Assembly (NCBI RefSeq): GCF_001667315.1
Contig: NZ_LZHT01000011.1
Span: 49,001 to 113,000, forward strand
Source of the DNA: Mycobacterium sp. 852002-10029_SCH5224772
GTDB taxonomy: Bacteria > Actinomycetota > Actinomycetes > Mycobacteriales > Mycobacteriaceae
DNA length: 64,000 bases
Reading direction: 5' to 3'
In this document: positions 34,357-42,632 of the stretch, one piece after another
How positions within the stretch are numbered: the first letter of the stretch is position 1
Layout: every line of letters begins with the position of its first letter
Translations under genes and position numbers: made by a program
Notes under the pieces: generated by a model
Seen by the model: the letters and a program-made list of their open reading frames with translations, nothing else
The model's database searches: none
What the model was told of the DNA's origin: nothing

Positions 34357-34772
34357 GGCGCCATCTCGCTGTCGACGGCGCGGCGAGCCGGAAGCGGGAT
34401 GCGCCAGATCATGGTCGCCAGTTGGACGATGCCGACGACCAGCAGCACGCCCAGTGGAATGTGAAGGGCAGCCAAATGCAATTCGCCTGCCGCGAACTCG
34501 GCGACGAGCAACAACGTCTGCACGACGGCACCGAAGAAGGCACCCCGCGGGCCGCCGACGCGCCAGACCCAGGCGAGGATAAGGACCTGTGCCGCAGAGG
34601 TGATGGTGATCGCTCTCGCGCCAAGCGCGTGCAGCATCAGCGCGTCGTACTGACCGCCGAGAAAGTCGCCCGCCAATGTCGCCTGCGCCAGTGCCAACAC
34701 CACGATCGACGCGGTGCTGAGACGCGCCAGCAGTAGCGGTCTACGTGCGTCCGGGCCTGCTGCAGGACCCAC
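34353..34772 (-). CDS. Small polytopic membrane protein of the oxidase operon
   Basis: The 139-residue protein has four hydrophobic segments (ARLSTASIVVLALAQATLAG, the region around ITITSAAQVLILAWVW, FFGAVVQTLLLVAEFAAG, and HIPLGVLLVVGIVQLATMIW). His residues occur near segment ends (LMLHALG, ELHLAALH), as in small haem-binding membrane proteins, but no family is assigned. The GTG start at 34772 and the ATGA overlap with the multicopper oxidase start indicate coupling with that gene. It may pass electrons or copper, but this is guesswork. Confidence 0.65.
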   Translation of the reverse strand: MGPAAGPDARRPLLLARLSTASIVVLALAQATLAGDFLGGQYDALMLHALGARAITITSAAQVLILAWVWRVGGPRGAFFGAVVQTLLLVAEFAAGELHLAALHIPLGVLLVVGIVQLATMIWRIPLPARRAVDSEMAP

Positions 34773-34823
34773 GTCAGTTCACCGCCTTGATCATTCGCGC
34801 CGCCTCGCGCCGACCATGTGTAT

Positions 34824-35192
34824 TCACAGAACCGCCGGGTGTGCAGCGATCGCGACACCTAGGGCGGCGCAGTTCAGCGCCAGGAGGAATCCGCCGAACA
34901 TCATCTGACCGGTGATGTCGTGGGCAAGTACGTGGGTGTACACGGCGCAGACGAAGAATACGACCAGTCCGGCGGCAGCGGCGATGCCGATTGCGGGAAT
35001 CCATAGGCCGACAATGAGTCCCAGGGTTCCCACTGTCTTCAGGGTGCCGATAGGAAACCTCAACCACGACACCGGTACCCCCGCGCTCGCCATCCCGGGC
35101 AGAATCGGCGCGAAGTGCACCAGCGCCGCGATACCCGAAAATCCATCGAAGGCGATCGCGATGAACGTCACGACCAAATATGCGGTGTGCAC
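34824..35192 (-). CDS. DoxX-like membrane protein heading the oxidase operon
   Basis: The 122-residue protein has four hydrophobic segments (AYLVVTFIAIAFDGFSGIAA, LKTVGTLGLIVGLWIPAIGI, AGLVVFFVCAVYTHVLAHDI, FGGFLLALNCAALGVAI) with the KTVGTLGLIVGL block typical of DoxX-like proteins. The GTG start at 35192 has a strong GAGGAGG ribosome-binding site. The large palindrome at 35376-35418 lies about 185 bp upstream. Together with the two downstream genes it forms an envelope redox operon probably controlled by the MarR regulator encoded upstream. Confidence 0.78.
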   Translation of the reverse strand: MHTAYLVVTFIAIAFDGFSGIAALVHFAPILPGMASAGVPVSWLRFPIGTLKTVGTLGLIVGLWIPAIGIAAAAGLVVFFVCAVYTHVLAHDITGQMMFGGFLLALNCAALGVAIAAHPAVL

Positions 35193-35375
35193 AGGACCCT
35201 CCTCAGGGAATTCATGCGATTCTGACTGTTTCGGCGATCGGGACGGCGCCGCCCGGCGGGCGCCGCTTCATCCGTCTGATCCGCGGATCGGCACCGCGCC
35301 AGAGTCTTTGGCGGACAGGCCCTCTTGGCGCACCATTCGCCACAGCGTGGGGGTGGGGTGGGTGGTAGAGACGAT

Positions 35376-35418
35376 CACGACTCATGATTGTCACGATATA
35401 TGACAATCATGAGTCGTG
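35376..35418. promoter_or_regulatory. Perfect 18-bp palindrome, probable MarR operator
   Basis: Arms CACGACTCATGATTGTCA (35376-35393) and its exact complement (35401-35418) flank CGATATA. It is the longest perfect palindrome near any regulator here and sits between marR (ends 35574) and the DoxX-like/oxidase operon (starts 35192). The half-site ATGATTGTC recurs as ATGATTATC in the palindrome upstream of marR. The rest of the 381-bp gap 35193-35573 shows no gene. Confidence 0.7.
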
Positions 35419-35573
35419 CCAGAGTAGAGGGGCGGCCGCAGTGGCCCGACGGCGGCAGGGCGCCGCCGACTCAGGGCCGGGCGCGGGTGGTCGTGCTTCG
35501 ACTCGTGTGAGATTGGAGGGCAGCCGAGGAGGGCTTTTGTGCCCGCGCCCGCCGCTGCGTCAACGCCTGGCGA

Positions 35574-36062
35574 TCACGCCAGTTGCGGATGAACTCCTGG
35601 AATAAGGCCCGCTCCCGCTGCGACGCGCTGCAGAAGGTGGCGTAGCGTGTCGCGTTCTTTCGACGACAGCGGCGCGGCGATTTCGTTTTCGAGGTCGCGG
35701 CCCTGCTCGTGCAGCGCTGGCAGCAGGCGGCGGGCCTTGGCGGTCAGGGTGACAGCGACCGCGCGCCGGTCCTCGGGGCGTGGTAACCGCTTTGCCAGTC
35801 CTCGCTGTTCAAGATGGTCGATGACGACCACCATGGCGTTGCGGTGGATCCCAAGACGTTGGGAGAGCTGACGCTGGGATTGGCCGTCGGCACTGGCCAA
35901 CGCCAGCAAAACCGCGTACGTCCGCGGGTCGGCCCCTATCGGCGCAAGCCGGCGCTGGAAGTCGGTGCTGACGTAAGCGCCGAGTTGCGCGAGCAGAAAC
36001 GGGATTCGTTCGTCGAGTTCGGTGATGCCGGAATGGTGTTCACTCATCGGCTTGGCCGACAT
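35574..36062 (-). CDS. MarR-family transcriptional regulator
   Basis: The 162-residue protein has the MarR winged helix: YAVLLALASADGQSQRQLSQ, the recognition helix RLGIHRNAMVVVIDHLEQRG, and the wing LAKRLPRPEDRRAVAVTLTA with its conserved Asp-Arg-Arg. Flanking helices form the dimer. The ATG at 36062 is used, with a second Met five residues later as an alternative. It is upstream of, and on the same strand as, the oxidase operon, with matching palindromic half-sites before itself and before the operon. It therefore probably represses both and responds to a phenolic, oxidant or metal signal. Confidence 0.9.
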   Translation of the reverse strand: MSAKPMSEHHSGITELDERIPFLLAQLGAYVSTDFQRRLAPIGADPRTYAVLLALASADGQSQRQLSQRLGIHRNAMVVVIDHLEQRGLAKRLPRPEDRRAVAVTLTAKARRLLPALHEQGRDLENEIAAPLSSKERDTLRHLLQRVAAGAGLIPGVHPQLA

Positions 36063-36140
36063 CGGCGACGATCTTCACGACGACGGCTCCTTGAGTATTT
36101 GCGCCGCAAAACATTACGTTCGAAGCGCCGTGGGTGCCAT

Positions 36141-36166
36141 GATCATCATCGTACAAGATAATCATC
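36141..36166. promoter_or_regulatory. Imperfect palindrome upstream of marR
   Basis: GATCATCATC and GATAATCATC (8 of 10 symmetric) flank GTACAA, 79 bp before the marR start. The half-site ATGATTATC on the minus strand resembles ATGATTGTC in the 35376-35418 palindrome, suggesting that the same protein binds both. Confidence 0.5.
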
Positions 36167-36226
36167 GACCGGTACAGTTTTCTCGGTTGCTGTCATCGGG
36201 GCCGACGCGGGGATATTCTCCGTCGA

Positions 36227-36364
36227 CTACCCGCCCATATCGTGGTGGGGGGCCGTGACCAAAAGCCGATGCACGTAGGGGGTTAACCGCCGGCACAGGT
36301 CGTCGTTGCCGGGGCCCAGATCTTCGGCGTGGTACGCCGACGAGCTGCCGGAGCAGCCGGCCAC
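36227..36364 (-). CDS. Possible short lipoprotein remnant, doubtful
   Basis: A GTG at 36364 opens a 45-residue frame starting MAGCSGSSSAYHAEDLGPG and running through NDDLCRRLTPYVHRLLV to TAG at 36227. Read upstream in the same frame back to the TetR stop, it continues as PTTTAVAGCSGSS, which looks like the end of a lipoprotein signal peptide (lipobox VAGC) without its hydrophobic start. It could be the remains of a small lipoprotein gene or chance. It fills most of the otherwise empty 36063-36403 interval. Confidence 0.25.
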   Translation of the reverse strand: MAGCSGSSSAYHAEDLGPGNDDLCRRLTPYVHRLLVTAPHHDMGG

Positions 36365-36403
36365 GGCCGTCGTCGTCGGCGGTGAAGCACCGCGGCAGCT
36401 GAC

Positions 36404-37030
36404 TTAGCGCCGTTTCCGGTGCGCTTTGCGCGGCGGCGTCAGCACCACCGGCCCGATCCAATGCCTGAGCGTGGCCCGTAGCTGGCGCGCGGTGCGCGGC
36501 GGCTGCGAGGGAACCAGAACCATGGACTGAATGAGGCGAAGCAGGTACTCGACCAGAACGTCGAAGTCTTTGCCGCGATAACCCAACGCGGCCCAGTCGA
36601 TCCCGGTGTGCTCCAACAACACTCGCGATCTTGCGATTGATTCCCCCATCACCATCTGCTGGCTCATCAAGCGCGTTCGTTCGGTTTCCAGCAGCGTCAT
36701 CAACAGCGGTTCCTGGGGGAGCCGCTCGACGAGGTAGGCCACCGCCTCGACAAGCAGGTCCACCGGGTCCTTGATGCCTGACGTGAGGTCGGCGATCCGG
36801 GCGGTCCACCCGCCCAGGGCGACGTCGCTGGCCGTGGTGATGAGCCCGTCGATAGTGGCGAAGTAGCGATAGACCGTGGGGCGGGTGATGCCGAGGTCGC
36901 CGGCGATGGTGGACAGGCTGGTTCCCCGGGAACCCCGGCGCTCCATGCTCCGGATGGCCGCATCGACGATGCGCTTGCGCGCCTCCTCATCGTCCGCCGG
37001 AGGCGCGCCACCCCACCCCTTCCTGCCCAT
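36404..37030 (-). CDS. TetR-family transcriptional regulator
   Basis: The 208-residue protein has an N-terminal TetR DNA-binding domain: ARKRIVDAAIRSMERRGSRG, then the helix-turn-helix TSLSTIAGDLGITRPTVYRY and FATIDGLITTA. The ligand-binding part (residues 75-208) contains LTSGIKDPVDLLVEAVAYLV and no recognised ligand motif. It is not adjacent to a clear target; the nearest genes are the dehalogenase (downstream of its promoter, same strand) and marR. Its role is unknown. Confidence 0.88.
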   Translation of the reverse strand: MGRKGWGGAPPADDEEARKRIVDAAIRSMERRGSRGTSLSTIAGDLGITRPTVYRYFATIDGLITTASDVALGGWTARIADLTSGIKDPVDLLVEAVAYLVERLPQEPLLMTLLETERTRLMSQQMVMGESIARSRVLLEHTGIDWAALGYRGKDFDVLVEYLLRLIQSMVLVPSQPPRTARQLRATLRHWIGPVVLTPPRKAHRKRR

Positions 37031-37164
37031 GATTAGAAGACCTCACCCCGTTCAACGCTCAACCGCCCAATCATACAACGGATCGAGCATTGTCAGATCT
37101 CAGCGATGCCGAATGGAACGGCTTGATCGAGACATGTTGGCTAAAGCCAGGTTTGGTGATTCGC

Positions 37165-38070
37165 TCAGAGCAGCGCCTGCTGCCACGACAGTACGCGTTC
37201 GGCCAGTTCGGGCCCGCGGTCCTCTTGGATGAAATGGCTGGCGTTGATGCGGGCGTGCGGCTGGCCCGCGGCGCCGGGGATGTGCTTGATCAGCGGGGTG
37301 TCTGCCTGTCCGAGGATCGGATCGCGGGCACCGAAGATGGCAAGAAACGGTTTTTCCCAGCGGCTGAGCGCATCCCACGCCCGCCTGTTGGCCGGAACCG
37401 CCGGATCGCTCGGTGAGGTGGGGACCAACTGGGGGAACGCCCGGGCCCCGGCCTGATACGTCTTGTCGGGGAAGGGCGCGTCGTACCCGGCCCGCACCTT
37501 CGACGACACCCGCCGGACGGTGCCGGCGCTGACGATGCGGCCCGCGGGCAGCACGGGGGAGTAGCGCGCGAAGGCGCGCCAGGCGTGGAAGGCGGGCGGG
37601 GTGCGCCGTTGCGCGGTCGGGAGGAAACCGTTGGCCACCACCAGCCTCCCGACGCGGTCAGGCTGCTCGGCGGCGATGCGCAGCCCGATCAACGATCCCC
37701 AGTCCTGCACGAACAGCGTGACATCACTGAGGTTGAGGTGCTCGAACCACGAGATCACCCATTCCACGTGCCGCTGGTAGGTGTAATCCTCGATCCGGCT
37801 GGGCTTGTCCGAACGTCCGAAGCCGATCAGGTCGGGCGCGAGCACGCGGTTCCCGGCCTCGGCCAGCGGCGTGATCATGGTGCGGTAGAGATAGCTCCAC
37901 GTGGGCTCGCCGTGCAGCAGAACGATCGACGATCCTTCGATCGGCCCCTCGTCGAGGTAGTGCATGCGCAGCGGCCGGGTGTCGCTCGCCGTGACGTCAA
38001 GATAATGCGCTATGAACGGGTAGCCCTCCAGGTTTTCGAATCGGGAGTCCGGGGTTCGCAGCACATGCAT
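37165..38070 (-). CDS. Haloalkane dehalogenase (DmbB/DhmA, Rv2296-like)
   Basis: The 301-residue alpha/beta hydrolase has the dehalogenase layout: oxyanion motif [15 protein letters not shown] near residue 50, nucleophile elbow [15 protein letters not shown] near residue 120 (Asp nucleophile followed by the halide-binding Trp), and [18 protein letters not shown] with the catalytic His near the C-terminus. It cleaves carbon-halogen bonds by hydrolysis; the natural substrate in mycobacteria is unknown. Start [19 protein letters not shown] and length match M. tuberculosis Rv2296 as remembered. A GGAGGAG ribosome-binding site precedes the ATG. It is divergent from the DUF2652 gene. Confidence 0.93.
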   Translation of the reverse strand: MHVLRTPDSRFENLEGYPFIAHYLDVTASDTRPLRMHYLDEGPIEGSSIVLLHGEPTWSYLYRTMITPLAEAGNRVLAPDLIGFGRSDKPSRIEDYTYQRHVEWVISWFEHLNLSDVTLFVQDWGSLIGLRIAAEQPDRVGRLVVANGFLPTAQRRTPPAFHAWRAFARYSPVLPAGRIVSAGTVRRVSSKVRAGYDAPFPDKTYQAGARAFPQLVPTSPSDPAVPANRRAWDALSRWEKPFLAIFGARDPILGQADTPLIKHIPGAAGQPHARINASHFIQEDRGPELAERVLSWQQALL

Positions 38071-38182
38071 ATTCAGCTCCTCCGGTGAACCGGCACCTCT
38101 GCTAGCCTCTCGCGCCGGCGCGCATTCGTCTAGTGGGAGATTCATTGAGCTACGCCCCCGAGGCCACTAAACTGGTTGATTC

Positions 38183-38911
38183 ATGGCAATTCGGCGCGCG
38201 GTTCTCCTCATAGCCGACATCGGCGGTTACACGCATTACATGCAGTGGAACCGGACGCACCTTGCCCATGCCCAGTTGACGGTCGCGGGCCTGCTGGAGT
38301 CGGTCATCAACGCCGCCAAGGGTCTGAAGCTGGCCAAACTCGAGGGCGACGCCGCCTTCTTCTGGGCGCCGGATACCAACGCCAAAATGGTGGTGTGCGA
38401 GCGGCTGTCACGGATGCGCACGTCGTTCTTGGAGCGGCGGGAGCGGATGAAAAACGACATTGCCTGCCAGTGTGCGAGTTGCGGACAGCTGGAGAAGCTC
38501 TCGCTCAAGTTCGTGGTGCACGTAGGCGAGGTGGCTGATCAGAAGGTCAAACGCCATGTCGAGTTGGCGGGCCTCGACGTGATCCTGGTGCACCGAATGC
38601 TGAAAAACATGGTGCCGGTTGCCGAATACGTGCTGATGACCGATCCCGTCGCGGAATGTCTCGATGAGCAGATGCGCGGGCTGTGCACTCCCATGCTCCA
38701 CGTGTTCGACGGCATCGGTGAAACGTCGACGCACTACATCGACCTCGCGACGGTGCAAGTGCCCGTCGCGGCGCCGGAGCGCAGCTTGTTGCGCCGGCTC
38801 GGCGCGACGATGAAGCTCGAGCTCAACACCCTGCCGTTCTCGCTCGGCATGAAGGAGCCCGCTGAAGGGTTCCGCAACTTGGGGCGGGCGGCCGACGAAC
38901 TCTCGGCGTAA
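38183..38911 (+). CDS. DUF2652 protein, class III cyclase-like fold
   Basis: The 242-residue protein belongs to DUF2652, whose function is unknown. The sequence shows [17 protein letters not shown] at the start, [20 protein letters not shown] near 50-70 and [16 protein letters not shown] near 115. These are spaced like the first metal-Asp strand, the second metal-Asp hairpin and the HTGE strand of class III nucleotide cyclases. Both Asp are kept, but the Asn-x3-Arg transition-state motif is not evident. A zinc-like pair, CQCASCG, lies near residue 95. It is cytosolic and may bind a nucleotide or lipid without cyclising it. The cyclase comparison is inference. Confidence 0.75.
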   Translation: MAIRRAVLLIADIGGYTHYMQWNRTHLAHAQLTVAGLLESVINAAKGLKLAKLEGDAAFFWAPDTNAKMVVCERLSRMRTSFLERRERMKNDIACQCASCGQLEKLSLKFVVHVGEVADQKVKRHVELAGLDVILVHRMLKNMVPVAEYVLMTDPVAECLDEQMRGLCTPMLHVFDGIGETSTHYIDLATVQVPVAAPERSLLRRLGATMKLELNTLPFSLGMKEPAEGFRNLGRAADELSA

Positions 38912-38927
38912 AGCCGTGCCTGCGGCG

Positions 38928-40133
38928 CTACCGAGCATCGGCGAGCGCCCGTCCCATGCGCGACACGGCCTCGGTGAGAATGGCGCGCGAGGTGGCGAAG
39001 TTCAATCGCACGTGTCCGGCCCCGCCGGTTCCGAACACGTGCCCCGAGCTGAGCGCCACCCGGGCATGTTCGAGAAACCAGCGGGCCGGTCCGGACAGGT
39101 CGGCAACCACCGCGAGGCCATCGGTGACCTCTTCGTCGAAACCGAATTCCCGGCAGTCCAGCCACGCCAGGTAAGTGCCTTGTGGCCATTGGTATTTCAC
39201 GCCGGGAAGGTGCTCGGCGACCAACTCGCCCAGCAGCGTCCGTTTCTCGTCGAGGCCCCGCAGCGTCGCGTCGAGCCATCCGCCGCCGCTGCGGAATGCC
39301 TCGGCATGCGCGATGACGCCGAGGTGGCTGGGCCCGTGGCCTACCTCCTCCGGCATCCGGTTCAGGTCGGCGGCCGCCTCCGGCCCGGCGATGGCCAGGG
39401 CCGCTTTCAACCCGGACAGACTCCAGGCTTTGGACGCGGATGTCAGGGCGAAGGCGTTCTCCGCTCCCGGGACCGTCAGGAAGGGGGTGAATCGCGATCC
39501 CGACAGAATGACGGGCGCATGGATCTCGTCGGACACCACTCGGACGCCGAACCGGCGCGCGAGCTCGGCCACCCCGCGCAGCTCCTCGAGGGTGTGCACC
39601 GCGCCCGTCGGGTTGTGCGGATTGCACAACAGGTAGGCCACTTTGGCGTCCTTGTCGGACCCCGCGCGGGCCCGGGAAAAGGCCTCCGCCAAGGCGTTCA
39701 GATCGATGCGCCCGTCGGCGAGCGGGGCCTCGATCACCCGGCGGCCGGCGTGCGCGACGAACGCGTAAAACGGTGCGTAGACAGGGGGATTGACGACGAC
39801 GGCATCCCCGCGATCGGTGACCAGACGCAACACCTCGACGATGCCGAGCATGACGTCGGGGACGAGAGCGGTGCGGCCCACCTCCAGGTCATGCCACTGC
39901 CAGTGCCGGGCGGCGAATTCGCTGACCGCCTCGGCCAGCGCCGTGCCGCAGGGGTATCCGGTGTCGCCGTTGCCGATGGCCCTGCGCAGCGCCTCGGCCA
40001 CCGTGGGCGGCAGGTTGACGTCCATCTCGGCGACCCACAGCGGTAGGACATCGGCGGGATGGGCACACCATTTCATGCTGGTGCGCAGCCGCAGTTGCTC
40101 CAGCGTGAGCTCTTCGAGGGGATTAAATGTCAC
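38928..40133 (-). CDS. PLP-dependent aminotransferase/C-S lyase (PatB/MalY, Rv2294-like)
   Basis: The 401-residue protein is a fold-type I PLP enzyme. [20 protein letters not shown] and the following block mark the MalY/PatB branch; [18 protein letters not shown] holds the PLP-ring Asn, [12 protein letters not shown] the Asp, and [18 protein letters not shown] the Schiff-base Lys. RLNFATSR near the end binds the carboxylate. This branch usually has cystathionine beta-lyase activity and releases homocysteine, pyruvate and ammonia. Start is a GTG at 40133. It lies nine bases downstream of the gene at 40143 on the same strand, so they are likely co-transcribed. Confidence 0.9.
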   Translation of the reverse strand: MTFNPLEELTLEQLRLRTSMKWCAHPADVLPLWVAEMDVNLPPTVAEALRRAIGNGDTGYPCGTALAEAVSEFAARHWQWHDLEVGRTALVPDVMLGIVEVLRLVTDRGDAVVVNPPVYAPFYAFVAHAGRRVIEAPLADGRIDLNALAEAFSRARAGSDKDAKVAYLLCNPHNPTGAVHTLEELRGVAELARRFGVRVVSDEIHAPVILSGSRFTPFLTVPGAENAFALTSASKAWSLSGLKAALAIAGPEAAADLNRMPEEVGHGPSHLGVIAHAEAFRSGGGWLDATLRGLDEKRTLLGELVAEHLPGVKYQWPQGTYLAWLDCREFGFDEEVTDGLAVVADLSGPARWFLEHARVALSSGHVFGTGGAGHVRLNFATSRAILTEAVSRMGRALADAR

Positions 40134-40142
40134 TCGGGCAGA

Positions 40143-41237
40143 TTAAGTGGCGAACGCGTGCTTTGGAATCGTCAACGGCAGGTCCACCGAGCTCAGCAGG
40201 CCCGGCTGGGCGGCAACGACATACGGCACGGCATTGACGACGCGCATCGCGGTGGCGACCATGGCGCCCGCCCCCGAGGTCATGCCCGCGATTCCGGCCC
40301 GGCGGGGATCCCGCAGCGTCGCCGCCAGGGTGCAGTCGAGGTCGGGGTCGCCGGTGATCACGACGCGATAGGACAGATCGCCGATCCCGCGGGGCCAGTC
40401 GGGGGCCACGTCGTGGGCGAGCCGGGTGACGTGCTCGATGACGATGGCCTCGCGACCGTCGACCACGCCGATCGCCTGCATCCGCAGCGCACCACAGGTT
40501 CCGGCGTCGACGGTGCCCATCGCGACCTCGAGCGTCCGCTCGGTGACGGCGCGATCGAAACTCTCGCGGACTTCCTGGACTTCGACCCCCAGCGCGTCGG
40601 CGATCAACCGGATCTGCCCCTGCCATTCGCCGGCGATCGCGCCGGGATAGCTGATCCAGGGCTGGTAGTCGAGCGGCCGGCCGAAACCCAGCGCGTCGCT
40701 CATGATGTCGGGAACCCCGTAGTCGTCGTAGAGGCCGATCTCGAACGAGTGGATTTGTTCGATGACCGATGACTGGGTGGACAGCACCAGCGGTAGGTAG
40801 TCGGCGGCGAAGCCCGGCTCGATGCCCGACGCGTACAGCGAAACCTGTCCCCGCTTGGCCGCGGCGACCAGTTGGTCGCGCCACTCCGCGGGTTCGTAGG
40901 CGTGCGGGTTGACCAGTCGCGTGGTGCTGGTCGTCACGACGTTGATCCCGGCTTCGAGCAGCCTGGCGTAGTCCGGCATCGCCAGCGCGTCGCGTTCCGG
41001 GCCGCTGGCCGCGTAGATGACGCAGTCGGGTTTGAGGGCGATCAGCGCGTCCCCGTCGTTCGTGGCGGCAACTCCGATCGGCTCGCCGCCGGCCAGTTCG
41101 CCCGCATCCTTGCCGACCTTGTCGTCCGAGTGCACCCAGACACCGACCAACTCCAGATTCGGGCGCCGTGAGATGGCGCGGATGGCGATCGAGCCGATCC
41201 CGCCTGTCGCCCACACCACCACGCGATGAGCCGTCAT
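40143..41237 (-). CDS. Dihydrodipicolinate reductase-like NAD(P) oxidoreductase
   Basis: The 364-residue protein begins with a Rossmann fold (VVVWATGGIGSIAIRAISRR) and continues NLELVGVWVHSDDKVGKDAG, ALKPDCVIYAASGPERD and LEAGINVVTTSTTRLVNPHA, the pattern of the dihydrodipicolinate-reductase-related family that includes 2,4-diaminopentanoate dehydrogenase. A middle block, ASGIEPGFAADYLPLVLST, is characteristic. Mycobacteria have many such genes near lipid and steroid catabolic clusters; the substrate is unknown. The ATG at 41237 has a GAGGAGGA ribosome-binding site. A TetR-type half-site lies about 110 bp upstream. Confidence 0.85.
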   Translation of the reverse strand: MTAHRVVVWATGGIGSIAIRAISRRPNLELVGVWVHSDDKVGKDAGELAGGEPIGVAATNDGDALIALKPDCVIYAASGPERDALAMPDYARLLEAGINVVTTSTTRLVNPHAYEPAEWRDQLVAAAKRGQVSLYASGIEPGFAADYLPLVLSTQSSVIEQIHSFEIGLYDDYGVPDIMSDALGFGRPLDYQPWISYPGAIAGEWQGQIRLIADALGVEVQEVRESFDRAVTERTLEVAMGTVDAGTCGALRMQAIGVVDGREAIVIEHVTRLAHDVAPDWPRGIGDLSYRVVITGDPDLDCTLAATLRDPRRAGIAGMTSGAGAMVATAMRVVNAVPYVVAAQPGLLSSVDLPLTIPKHAFAT

Positions 41238-41348
41238 CGTTCCTCCTCAGGTACGCACGCCGGCGGCGTAAGTGCAACGGCCACCGCGGCTTTCATGTGT
41301 TCGCGACGCGCGCGGCCGGTCCGCGCGGTCCAGGGTTAAGAAAGCACG

Positions 41349-41362
41349 CACTATCTTAACGA
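41349..41362. promoter_or_regulatory. Half-site like the TetR operator at 43758
   Basis: CACTATCTTAACGA differs by one inserted base from CACTATCTAACGA, the complement of the sequence at the left arm of the operator before the TetR gene at 43808. It lies in the 416-bp gap 41238-41653, between divergent genes, and may extend that regulator's control to them. Confidence 0.4.
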
Positions 41363-41440
41363 ACAAATTTTAGGTTAGTCTGCGGCGGTGAGGGCCGAAT
41401 CGGCGCTTTTCCCGGTTCCGAGCCACGATTCGGGGCCGCG

Positions 41441-41460
41441 TTGTCGCTGCGAGGCGGGCA
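41441..41460 (+). repeat. Dispersed 20-bp repeat, third copy
   Basis: TTGTCGCTGCGAGGCGGGCA matches the copy at 28101-28120 at 18 of 20 positions. It is preceded by a short inverted repeat, CCGAATCG/CGATTCGG, between about 41396 and 41432. It is in a non-coding stretch before an LLM gene remnant. Confidence 0.7.
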
Positions 41461-41497
41461 CTTCCCCCCATCCCCAGCAGGCCGCGGACGAGCCCTG

Positions 41498-41608
41498 GTG
41501 TTCACCCTCAGGTTCGACATGCGCGCCCCCGGTTGGGGCGCGCCGTCCGCGGGCCTGCTGAGCTCGCTGGACACCCCCATGGCTCTGCCGCTTTACGCCT
41601 TCGGCTGA
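41498..41608 (+). pseudogene. N-terminal remnant duplicating the downstream LLM gene
   Basis: A GTG at 41498 opens a 36-codon frame whose first residues VFTLRFDMRAPGWGAP parallel VYTLRFDMRDPEWAAAP, the start of the intact LLM oxidoreductase at 41654. The DNA is also alike (TTCGACATGCGCG in both). After about residue 16 the similarity ends and the frame closes at TGA 41606-41608. It looks like a decayed tandem duplicate or a copy with most of its body deleted. It has no visible ribosome-binding site. Confidence 0.65.
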
Positions 41609-41653
41609 AGGTGTAACGTGCATCACCAAGATTAGGCCACCTAGGAGTTTGCC

Positions 41654-42628
41654 GTGTACACGCTGCGCTTCGACATGCGCGATCCCGAATGGGCCGCGGC
41701 CCCAACCGATCTCTACGCCGCGGCGCCCGAAATGTCCGCCTGGGCCGAGGAGCACGGCGGTCTCGCCGCCGTGCTGTGTGAGCACCACGGCTCCGAGGAC
41801 GGGTATTTGCCGTCACCGTTTTTGCTGGCCTCGGCGGTGGCCGCGCGAACCCAGCGTCTGGCGTTGAGCCTGATCCTGATCTTTCCGTTCTACGAAACCG
41901 TGCGCCTCGCCGAGGACATGGCGGTCCTCGACATCATCAGCAACGGGCGGGCGTCGTACATCTTGGCGCTGGGCTACCGGCCCGAGGAGTTCGAGCACTT
42001 CGGCGTGCCCATCAAGAAGCGCGGTCGCGTCTGCGACGAGAAGCTCGCGCTGCTGCGGCGCCTGCTTGCCGGTGAAACCGTCGTCGAAGACGGGCGGCGG
42101 ATCACGGTCACGCCTCGCCCGCTGACCCCCGGTGGCCCGGGGCTGATGTGGGGTGGGGGGACGGTCGCGGCGGCCCGCCGGGCCGGCCGGTACGGCCTGG
42201 GCATGCTGGGCAACGCCAACGCGCCGGGCATTCAGGAGGCTTACGAAGAGGCATGCCGCGAGCACGGCCACACGCCGGGCCCGACGATGTTTCCCGACCG
42301 CAACACCCCCTCGGTCGTGTTCGTCGCCGACGACGTCGATCGGGCGTGGAAGGAGATCGGCGATCACCTGCTGCACGACGTGCGAACCTACGCCGCGTGG
42401 AACCCCGGCGACGAGACTACGGCCGGCTTCTCCCACGTCAACACCGTCGACGAGCTGCGTGAGACGGGGACGTCGCACGTGATTATCTCTGTCCCCGAGG
42501 CGATTTCGCGGGTCCGTGCGGGCAAGGTGCTCAACCTGTCGCCGCTGTGCGGCGGGCTGCCGCCGGACATCGCGTGGCCCTATCTGCAGCGCGTCGGCGA
42601 GGTCGTGCTGCCGCAAGCTTTGTCGTAA
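41654..42628 (+). CDS. LLM-class flavin/F420-dependent oxidoreductase
   Basis: The 324-residue TIM-barrel protein starts at a GTG with AGGAG seven bases upstream. Its blocks are VAARTQRLALSLILIFPFYE, RLAEDMAVLDIISNGRASYI (the substrate-side strand of luciferase-like enzymes), LALGYRPEEFEHFGVPIKKR, and RAGRYGLGMLGNANAPG. The C-terminus LSPLCGGLPPDIAWPYLQRV is typical of a mycobacterial subgroup. It probably carries out hydride transfer or monooxygenation in lipid or terpenoid breakdown with the nearby P450. It forms a cluster with the AveC-like, TetR and P450 genes. Confidence 0.87.
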   Translation: MYTLRFDMRDPEWAAAPTDLYAAAPEMSAWAEEHGGLAAVLCEHHGSEDGYLPSPFLLASAVAARTQRLALSLILIFPFYETVRLAEDMAVLDIISNGRASYILALGYRPEEFEHFGVPIKKRGRVCDEKLALLRRLLAGETVVEDGRRITVTPRPLTPGGPGLMWGGGTVAAARRAGRYGLGMLGNANAPGIQEAYEEACREHGHTPGPTMFPDRNTPSVVFVADDVDRAWKEIGDHLLHDVRTYAAWNPGDETTAGFSHVNTVDELRETGTSHVIISVPEAISRVRAGKVLNLSPLCGGLPPDIAWPYLQRVGEVVLPQALS

Positions 42629-42632
42629 GCCC

